DNA from: CAZQLE01 sp964593905
GTDB taxonomy: Bacteria; Chloroflexota; Anaerolineae; Anaerolineales; Anaerolineaceae
NCBI GenBank assembly: GCA_964593905.1
Contig: CAZQLE010000229.1
Coordinates: forward strand, 1 to 5,401
Direction: 5' to 3'
DNA length: 5,401 nt
A model generated the notes under the pieces. It was not told where the DNA came from and ran no database searches. It saw only the letters and a program-made list of their open reading frames with translations. Positions 1 through 4,159 of this stretch are shown here, one piece after another (position 1 is the stretch's first letter; each line of letters opens with the position of its first letter). The translations under genes were made by a program, and so were the position numbers.

Positions 1-119
1 GGGGTGGCCGTAGCGGCGTCACCGGTGGCGGTGGGAGATGGCTGGCCGGGGAGCGCCGGTATGACACAGGCTGAGATGAGCAGGAGTAAGGCACAGGAAA
101 TATACAAAGCTCGCCGCAT
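1..119 (-). CDS. Putative lipoprotein, N-terminal fragment (runs off left edge)
   Basis: The minus strand reads from an ATG at 119 to the window edge without a stop, giving 39 residues. The N-terminus is a textbook type II signal peptide: MRR (1-3), a hydrophobic core LYISCALLLL (5-14), and a lipobox ISAC with the acylated cysteine at residue 18. After it comes a Pro/Thr/Ala-rich spacer including PSPTAT, typical of a tether between membrane anchor and folded domain. It should therefore be an exported protein anchored by lipid at the outer face of the cytoplasmic membrane. The start is backed by an AAGGG Shine-Dalgarno nine bases upstream. It begins 14 bp after the stop of the MoeB-rhodanese gene, with no terminator between, so co-transcription is likely. 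The functional domain lies outside the window, so no function can be given. Confidence 0.75.
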   Translation of the reverse strand, partial: MRRALYISCALLLLISACVIPALPGQPSPTATGDAATAT

Positions 120-128
120 GGAGAATTT

Positions 129-133
129 CCCTT
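129..133 (-). promoter_or_regulatory. Ribosome binding site of the edge lipoprotein
   Basis: AAGGG on the minus strand lies nine bases before the ATG at 119. It sits immediately beyond the TAG stop of the upstream gene (134-136). It is the main support for the chosen start of this truncated gene and for its coupling to the MoeB-rhodanese gene. Confidence 0.65.
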
Positions 134-1288
134 CTAATATTGAAAAAGTGTCGGGTCGATTTCACGTGCCCAGGCATTGATGCCGCCCACCAGCGAACGG
201 ACATGGGCAAAACCGGCTTCGCGCAGTGCGCGGACTGCCCGCGCCGAACGCACCCCGGTGCGGCAAAAGGCAACGATTTCATCCTCGTGCGACAACTGCT
301 CCATTGCGGGCCGCAGATTGTTGACCGGCACAGTGAGCGCGTTGGGCAAAGCCGAAACCTGCTGCTCAACCGGGTCACGCACATCCAACAAACGCGGCGG
401 CGCTGCCCCGCCCAACTGGCGGGCCAGCTCGCGCGGGGTGATCAACCAGTCGGCGCTCAGCGCAGCCCGGTCTTCTTGGGGGTCCCACGGGCCGCACAGA
501 TCGGCCCCGGCCTGCAGGGTGGTGATCTGCGGTTCGCTGCCACACAGCGGGCAGCGCGGATTTTTGCGTAACTGCACGGTCTGAAAGCTGAGATCCAGCG
601 CGTCGTAGAGCAGCAGCCGGCCGATTAACGGTTCGCCGATGCCCAGGATCAATTTAATTACTTCGGTGGCTTGCAGGGTGCCAATGGTGCCCGGCAAGAC
701 GCCCAGCACACCGCCTTCAGAACAGGAGGGCGCCAGACCCGGCGGGGGGGCTTCGGGGAACAGACAGCGGTAGCACGGGCCGCGTCTGGCATCAAACACG
801 CTGACCTGCCCTTCAAAACGGAAGATGGAGCCATACACGTAGGGTTTGCCGGTTAGCGCGGCCAGATCATTGAGCAAATAGCGGGTGGGAAAATTATCGG
901 TGCCGTCAACCAGAATGTCATAGGGCGCGGCGATCTCGCGAGCGTTATCCACCAGAAAGGGTTCCAGATGGGCATCCAGTTGGATGTAGGGGTTGAGATC
1001 GGCCAGCCGGTCGCGGGCAGATTCAACCTTTGGGTCGCCGATGCGGCTGGTGCTGTGGGCGATCTGACGTTGGAGATTGGAGTCATCGACGGCGTCATAA
1101 TCGACCAGACCGATCCGGCCCACCCCTGCCGCAGCCAGATACAATGCGATTGGCGATCCCAGCCCGCCCGCACCGACAATTAACACCGCTGCGTTTTTGA
1201 GTTTCTGTTGTCCGGCCAGACCCACCTCGGGCAAAATGAGGTGGCGTGAGTAGCGGAATATTTCTGCCTGGGTTAGAGATTGATCCAT
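134..1288 (-). CDS. moeB: MoeB/ThiF-type adenylyltransferase with C-terminal rhodanese domain
   Basis: 384 aa, cytoplasmic. Residues 1-255 form an E1-like ThiF/MoeB domain. It has the nucleotide loop GAGGLG (39-44), the following acidic strand DYD (63-65), SNLQRQ (70-75), and DGTDNF (128-133), whose Asp131 should be the Mg-ATP residue. Zinc cysteines are C172/C175 (CYRC) and C246/C249 (CPLC), and C189 in SCSEGG is the conserved mobile cysteine. Residues 280-378 are a rhodanese domain with DVRDPVE (302-308) and active-site loop CRTGVRS, catalytic Cys342. Such fusions (MoeBR, MOCS3, MoeZ) adenylate the C-terminal GlyGly of a ubiquitin-like sulfur carrier and pass it persulfide sulfur. The usual carrier is MoaD for molybdopterin, but CysO- or ThiS-like carriers are alternatives. 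moaA nearby favours Moco; no carrier gene is visible. All key residues are intact. The Shine-Dalgarno is weak (GGAA, seven bases before the ATG). The lipoprotein gene follows 14 bp downstream. Confidence 0.93.
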   Translation of the reverse strand: MDQSLTQAEIFRYSRHLILPEVGLAGQQKLKNAAVLIVGAGGLGSPIALYLAAAGVGRIGLVDYDAVDDSNLQRQIAHSTSRIGDPKVESARDRLADLNPYIQLDAHLEPFLVDNAREIAAPYDILVDGTDNFPTRYLLNDLAALTGKPYVYGSIFRFEGQVSVFDARRGPCYRCLFPEAPPPGLAPSCSEGGVLGVLPGTIGTLQATEVIKLILGIGEPLIGRLLLYDALDLSFQTVQLRKNPRCPLCGSEPQITTLQAGADLCGPWDPQEDRAALSADWLITPRELARQLGGAAPPRLLDVRDPVEQQVSALPNALTVPVNNLRPAMEQLSHEDEIVAFCRTGVRSARAVRALREAGFAHVRSLVGGINAWAREIDPTLFQY

Positions 1289-1309
1289 GCTGTCATTCCA
1301 GTGTTTTTG

Positions 1310-1332
1310 GGCGAAAATTTACAAAATTCGCC
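1310..1332. repeat. Inverted repeat in the moeB leader
   Basis: An imperfect 23-bp dyad with perfect 6-bp arms, GGCGAA (1310-1315) and TTCGCC (1327-1332), around an A/T-rich centre that pairs partly. It lies between the predicted -10 (1344-1349) and the moeB start (1288), so in the transcript it would form a small hairpin ending about 21 bases before the ATG. It has no T-run and is not a terminator. It could be an operator or an mRNA-stability hairpin; which one is not shown. Confidence 0.5.
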
Positions 1333-1343
1333 GGATTTTCATT

Positions 1344-1372
1344 ATCATAACTCAACTCGCAGACTTTGCCAA
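1344..1372 (-). promoter_or_regulatory. Predicted sigma70-type promoter of the moeB-lipoprotein unit
   Basis: On the minus strand, TTGGCA (1367-1372, 5 of 6 to TTGACA) and TATGAT (1344-1349, 5 of 6 to TATAAT) are separated by exactly 17 bp. Transcription would start near 1337, giving a leader of about 48 bases before the ATG at 1288. The region is A/T-rich compared with the flanking genes, and the upstream gene is closed by its own terminator at 1439-1470. This supports an independent transcription unit starting here. Confidence 0.65.
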
Positions 1373-1438
1373 AATTTCTGGGAATTGCGCGGGCACAAAG
1401 ATAAAGCCCGGCCTGGCAGCGCTTTTATGCACCTGAAT

Positions 1439-1470
1439 AAAAAACGGGGTGCTGAAGATTCAGCACCCCG
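1439..1470 (-). terminator. Intrinsic terminator of the CBS-ACT gene
   Basis: An 11-bp perfect GC-rich stem (1445-1455 with 1460-1470, arm CGGGGTGCTGA) closes a 4-base loop. On the minus strand it is followed directly by TTTTTTATT. It begins 18 bp after the stop codon of the CBS-ACT gene, the ideal place for it. No T-run follows on the plus strand, so it acts in one direction. It separates this gene from the downstream moeB unit. Confidence 0.92.
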
Positions 1471-1488
1471 CAGGGATCACAAAAAAGA

Positions 1489-2142
1489 TCAGCCGACGTG
1501 CATTTCGCGAATGTCGATTATTTTTTCAACCAGCGGTTCAACAGCAGCCCGCAGTGCATCCAACGAGGCGCCATTAACCTTGAGCGTGATGGTTCGATCA
1601 CTGGTTGTTTCGCCAAGGAAGGTGGTTACCGAAATCAGGTTGCCCTGCGCGCGATGAATGGCGCTGGCGATTTCGACCAGCTTGCCGGGAATATCTTTTA
1701 CCAGCAGGGTGATCCGCACACCCGATGTGCGCGCGCCAAGCTGTTCAAGGAAAACTTTAAAAAGATTGGTTTCTGTAATGATGCCTACCACAGAATCGCT
1801 GCGCACCACCGGCAGACCGCCGATCTTATGATCGGCCATGATCCGTGCCGCCTCTTCGATGGGGGTCTCTTCGGTAACGGTGATCACTTCTTTTGACATC
1901 ACCCGTTCAACGGTAATTTTGCTTAACAGGTAATTGATTTCCCACACACTGAGGGTGGTGGCTTCGGATGGCTGCGCGTTGAGCAAGTCGGATAATGAGA
2001 CGATGCCGACCAGCTTGCCATGTTTGTTAACCACCGGATAGCGGCGCACTTTGTCTTTTTTCATCTGGGCAAGTGCATCACCCACCGGGGTCTCCGGGCT
2101 AATCGTAATACATGGAGATGTCATTCGGTTTCCAACAAGCAT
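1489..2142 (-). CDS. Protein with two CBS domains and a C-terminal ACT domain (AcuB-like)
   Basis: 217 aa, soluble, probably cytoplasmic. CBS1 spans about residues 5-56 (RMTSPCITISPETPVGDAL, then RRYPVVNKHGKLVGIVSLSDLL). CBS2 spans about 77-133 (VERVMSKEVITV, then IGGLPVVRSDSVVGIITETNLF). An ACT domain follows at about 142-215 (RITLLVKDIPGKLVEIASAI). Paired CBS domains form a Bateman module that usually binds adenine nucleotides or related ligands; ACT domains often bind amino acids. The order and length match AcuB-type proteins (about 214 aa in Bacillus), whose molecular role is poorly defined, so a ligand sensor is as far as this goes. The frame is open to 2283, but ATG 2142 is chosen: it has AAGGAG seven bases upstream, it starts just before CBS1, and the extra 47 codons cover the predicted promoter and match no domain. 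It is monocistronic, with its own terminator, and divergent from moaA. Confidence 0.9.
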   Translation of the reverse strand: MLVGNRMTSPCITISPETPVGDALAQMKKDKVRRYPVVNKHGKLVGIVSLSDLLNAQPSEATTLSVWEINYLLSKITVERVMSKEVITVTEETPIEEAARIMADHKIGGLPVVRSDSVVGIITETNLFKVFLEQLGARTSGVRITLLVKDIPGKLVEIASAIHRAQGNLISVTTFLGETTSDRTITLKVNGASLDALRAAVEPLVEKIIDIREMHVG

Positions 2143-2149
2143 GGTCTTT

Positions 2150-2155
2150 CTCCTT
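2150..2155 (-). promoter_or_regulatory. Ribosome binding site that fixes the CBS-ACT start
   Basis: AAGGAG on the minus strand, seven bases from the ATG at 2142, is a near-consensus Shine-Dalgarno. It supports the 217-residue product over the 264-residue open frame that begins at 2283. Confidence 0.85.
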
Positions 2156-2193
2156 GGGTTCTCTAATATGTTGGATATTGAATATTCCTTTCT

Positions 2194-2222
2194 ATTGTAC
2201 ATAAGAGATATCAGAATTTCAT
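2194..2222 (-). promoter_or_regulatory. Predicted promoter of the CBS-ACT gene
   Basis: On the minus strand, ATGAAA (2217-2222, 4 of 6 to TTGACA) and TACAAT (2194-2199, 5 of 6 to TATAAT) are 17 bp apart. The start of transcription would be near 2187, leaving a leader of about 45 bases. The site lies in an A/T-rich stretch within the divergent spacer. The -35 match is only moderate. Confidence 0.5.
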
Positions 2223-2334
2223 CTATGATTTTTGGCAGATTCAGAATTGCCAGACGATGTTCAAAGCATTTGCCGAAATACATCTGGTGTTGATAATTTG
2301 AATGATTACGGTCGCGATGCTCAAAATGCCCTTA

Positions 2335-2343
2335 TGGTACAAT
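2335..2343 (+). promoter_or_regulatory. Predicted extended -10 promoter of moaA
   Basis: TGGTACAAT is an extended -10 element (TGn followed by TACAAT, 5 of 6 to TATAAT). No good -35 lies 16-18 bp upstream, as is usual for this promoter type. Transcription would begin near 2350, giving a leader of about 84 bases before moaA. Confidence 0.5.
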
Positions 2344-2370
2344 TGCTTGAGCCCCCGCAAACATCACACA

Positions 2371-2405
2371 TTGGGAACTCTTCAGGATCGCTGAGAAGCG
2401 CCCAA
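2371..2405 (+). promoter_or_regulatory. Potential structured leader of moaA
   Basis: The arms TTGGG (2371-2375) and CCCAA (2401-2405) can pair around a second stem, CGCT (2389-2392) with AGCG (2397-2400), capped by a GAGA tetraloop of the GNRA class. The two stems abut on the 3' side, leaving a 13-base bulge on the 5' side (2376-2388). A competing stem, TCAG (2382-2385) with CTGA (2391-2394), uses some of the same bases. A further 6-bp closing helix, ATTGCT (2342-2347) with AGCAAT (2412-2417), is possible only if transcription starts upstream of the predicted promoter. Moco-synthesis genes are often controlled by the Moco riboswitch, but I cannot match its consensus, so this is a candidate structure only. 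Confidence 0.3.
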
Positions 2406-2433
2406 CCCCATAGCAATCATCAAGAGGTAAATA

Positions 2434-3420
2434 ATGCTGGTAGATACTTATGGTCGTCCGATAACCTATTTGCGCATCTCGGTTACCGATCGCTGCAATT
2501 ACCGTTGTGTTTACTGTATGCCTGCTGAAGGTGTTGCTTTAACCGGACACGCAGATATTTTGCGGTTTGAAGAAATCACCCAGGTGGTGCGGGCGGCCGC
2601 GGCGCTGGGGGTTCGTGCGGTGCGTTTGACCGGCGGAGAGCCGTTGGTGCGGCTGGATCTGCCGGTTCTGGTGAAGATGATTCGGGATGTTTCTGGGATT
2701 GAAGATATCAGCCTGACCACCAATGGGCTGCTGCTAGACCGCATGGCCGCACCGCTGGCGGGGGCCGGGCTGAACCGGGTGAACATCAGCATGGATACGC
2801 TGGACGCAGATAAGTTTGCCCGCATTACCCGCGGTGGTTCTCTGGAGCGGATCTGGCGGGGGGTTGAGGCCGCAGAAGCGGCCGGTTTGCACCCGATTAA
2901 GTTTAACACGGTGGTCATGCGCGGCGTGAACGATGATGAAATTGTTCAAATTGCCGGCCTTAGCCGCGAACATGCCTGGGATATGCGTTTTATCGAGTTG
3001 ATGCCGGTGAAGAATCAGGAATCGTGGGGCGGAGAGTTTCCTGACCCCGAGCAGGCTTATATGTCTGTGCAAGAGATCCGTTCTTTATTTGATGGTATGG
3101 GACTGGAAGAGATCAAAAGCAAGATCGGCAGCGGCCCGGCGCGGGAATATCGCCTGCCCGGCGCGCTGGGAACGGTTGGCTTTATCTCTCCGCTGGGCGA
3201 GCATTTTTGCGATACCTGCAACCGTCTGCGGCTGACCTCGGATGGCAGTTTGCGCCCTTGCCTGTTGACCGATCGCGAAGTGCCATTGATCACCGCCATT
3301 CGCAGCGGGCAGCCTTTGGAACCACTTTTGCGGCAGGCGGCGCTGGTTAAGCCCCAGGGACACGAGCTCAGCCTGGATCATGCGCCCAATGGAAGATGCA
3401 TGCGCCAGATTGGGGGTTAA
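2434..3420 (+). CDS. moaA: GTP 3',8-cyclase MoaA (molybdenum cofactor biosynthesis)
   Basis: 328 aa, cytoplasmic, full length for the family. MoaA is a radical-SAM enzyme that rearranges GTP to 3',8-cyclo-7,8-dihydro-GTP, which MoaC turns into cyclic pyranopterin monophosphate. The N-terminal cluster motif is CNYRCVYC, with C21, C25 and C28 binding the SAM-cleaving 4Fe-4S cluster; TGGEP (66-70) is the SAM-contact motif. The C-terminal cluster that holds GTP is C259, C262 and C276 (CX2CX13C). Arg14, Arg264 and Arg266 sit where the substrate-binding arginines of characterised MoaA are expected. The protein ends in the conserved GlyGly (327-328) needed for activity. ATG 2434 is chosen because it has AGAGGT just upstream and the expected short lead before the motif RISVTDRCN. 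It is divergent from the CBS-ACT gene, converges on upp, and ends in a terminator seven bases after its TAA. No moaC, moaD or moaE lies alongside. Confidence 0.97.
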   Translation: MLVDTYGRPITYLRISVTDRCNYRCVYCMPAEGVALTGHADILRFEEITQVVRAAAALGVRAVRLTGGEPLVRLDLPVLVKMIRDVSGIEDISLTTNGLLLDRMAAPLAGAGLNRVNISMDTLDADKFARITRGGSLERIWRGVEAAEAAGLHPIKFNTVVMRGVNDDEIVQIAGLSREHAWDMRFIELMPVKNQESWGGEFPDPEQAYMSVQEIRSLFDGMGLEEIKSKIGSGPAREYRLPGALGTVGFISPLGEHFCDTCNRLRLTSDGSLRPCLLTDREVPLITAIRSGQPLEPLLRQAALVKPQGHELSLDHAPNGRCMRQIGG

Positions 3421-3426
3421 AAATAT

Positions 3427-3463
3427 AACTCCGCAGTTGATTGACTGCGGAGTTTTTGTTTTT
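3427..3463. terminator. Bidirectional intrinsic terminator between moaA and upp
   Basis: An 11-bp stem (3427-3437 with 3444-3454, arm AACTCCGCAGT) closes a 6-base loop. On the plus strand it runs into TTTTTGTTTTT, a strong terminator for moaA starting seven bases after its stop. On the minus strand the same stem is followed by TATATTTTT, which makes it usable for upp as well. The plus-strand T-tract ends at 3463, so it overlaps the first two bases of the upp stop codon (3462-3464). One compact element thus serves both convergent genes. Confidence 0.88.
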
Positions 3464-4088
3464 ATGCGGTACCGAACTGCCGGTCGCCGGCATCTCCCAG
3501 GCCGGGGATAATATAGCCGTGCTCGTTGAGGTGATCATCGACGGCGGCCAGGTGAATGGGCACATCGGGGTGGGCTTTTTGCAGCGCAGCGATGCCCTCG
3601 GGTGAGCCGATCAGCCCGACAAACTTGATGTTCACCGCGCCCCAGCGCTTTAATACATCCACGGTGGCAATGGCAGAACCGCCGGTTGCCAGCATGGGGT
3701 CAAGGATCAGACACATGGAGACCGTGGGGGCCACCGGCAGTTTATTGTAATATTCCACCGGTTTCAAGGTGCGTTCATCGCGGTAGAGACCGATATGCCA
3801 GACTTCGGCCTGCGGCAGCAGCTCCCAGATTCCTTCCACCATACCCAGCCCGGCGCGCAAAATCGGCACCAGACCAATCTTTTCTTTTAATTCGTGACAG
3901 GTTGTCAACGACAGTGGGGTTTCCACTTCAACCGGCACAACTTCCAGGTCGCTGGTGGCTTCGTAAGCCAGCAGACCGCCTAATTCGCGCACCAGTTCAC
4001 GGAATTTTTTGGGTTCGGTCGTTTTTCTACGCAGTAAAGACAGTTTGTGTTTGACCAGTGGATGGTTGGAAATATACACGTTCGACAT
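3462..4088 (-). CDS. upp: Uracil phosphoribosyltransferase
   Basis: 208 aa, cytoplasmic, the normal length for bacterial Upp. It joins uracil and PRPP to make UMP and pyrophosphate, the main uracil-salvage step. Family motifs run in order: FRELVRELGGLLAYEATSDL (29-48), VPILRAGLGMVEG (74-86), the PRPP loop DPMLATGGS (130-138), and the C-terminal uracil-binding segment GYIIPGLGDAGDRQFGT (191-207). No key motif is missing. The frame is open up to 4235, but ATG 4088 is chosen: it gives the family N-terminus (SNVYISNHPLVKHKL), has AGGAG six bases upstream, and the extension would cover the promoter and overlap the neighbouring gene. It probably forms its own transcription unit with the promoter at 4117-4125. 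It converges on moaA and has no evident functional tie to its neighbours. Confidence 0.97.
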   Translation of the reverse strand: MSNVYISNHPLVKHKLSLLRRKTTEPKKFRELVRELGGLLAYEATSDLEVVPVEVETPLSLTTCHELKEKIGLVPILRAGLGMVEGIWELLPQAEVWHIGLYRDERTLKPVEYYNKLPVAPTVSMCLILDPMLATGGSAIATVDVLKRWGAVNIKFVGLIGSPEGIAALQKAHPDVPIHLAAVDDHLNEHGYIIPGLGDAGDRQFGTA

Positions 4089-4094
4089 GGCGAT

Positions 4095-4099
4095 CTCCT
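4095..4099 (-). promoter_or_regulatory. Ribosome binding site that fixes the upp start
   Basis: AGGAG on the minus strand, six bases before the ATG at 4088. It decides between this start and the open frame running to 4235. Confidence 0.85.
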
Positions 4100-4116
4100 G
4101 GGAATAAGCTGCGCTC

Positions 4117-4125
4117 ATTATATCA
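4117..4125 (-). promoter_or_regulatory. Predicted extended -10 promoter of upp
   Basis: The minus strand reads TGATATAAT: a perfect TATAAT hexamer (4117-4122) preceded by TG with one base between, a consensus extended -10. The hexamer expected at -35 (4140-4145, AGGGTC) is poor. Transcription would start near 4110, leaving a short leader of about 22 bases that includes the Shine-Dalgarno. The site lies in the 71-bp gap after the secreted-protein gene, which shows no intrinsic terminator of its own, so read-through into upp from that gene is also possible. Confidence 0.7.
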
Positions 4126-4159
4126 TAGGGTGGGGGGTGGACCCTTTGCGGGGATCGGT

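Noticed and set aside
19..384. A 121-codon minus-strand frame overlapping the end of moeB and the lipoprotein start
   Set aside because: It is a frame shadow. The translation has no domain, and it overlaps two better-supported genes in another frame.
140..1183. Several plus-strand open frames opposite the MoeB-rhodanese gene
   Set aside because: They are antisense shadows: low-complexity Arg/Ala/Gly-rich translations with no domain and no good ribosome binding sites, while the minus strand encodes a complete two-domain enzyme.
1386..1424. GC-rich inverted segments (CGGGC/GCCCG) between the CBS-ACT terminator and the moeB promoter
   Set aside because: The stem is only 5 bp with an 11-base loop and no extension. 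There is no T-run and no link to a gene start; chance pairing is enough.
2143..2283. N-terminal extension of the CBS-ACT protein to an ATG at 2283
   Set aside because: The 47 extra residues match no domain and cover the predicted promoter, whereas ATG 2142 has AAGGAG at ideal spacing.
2284..2433. Moco riboswitch call for the moaA leader
   Set aside because: The location is right and stems are possible, but I could not recognise the conserved motif, so it is listed only as a candidate structure.
4127..4159. Possible hairpin terminator after the secreted-protein gene
   Set aside because: Only a 5-bp stem including a G-U pair can form, and no T-run follows on the minus strand.
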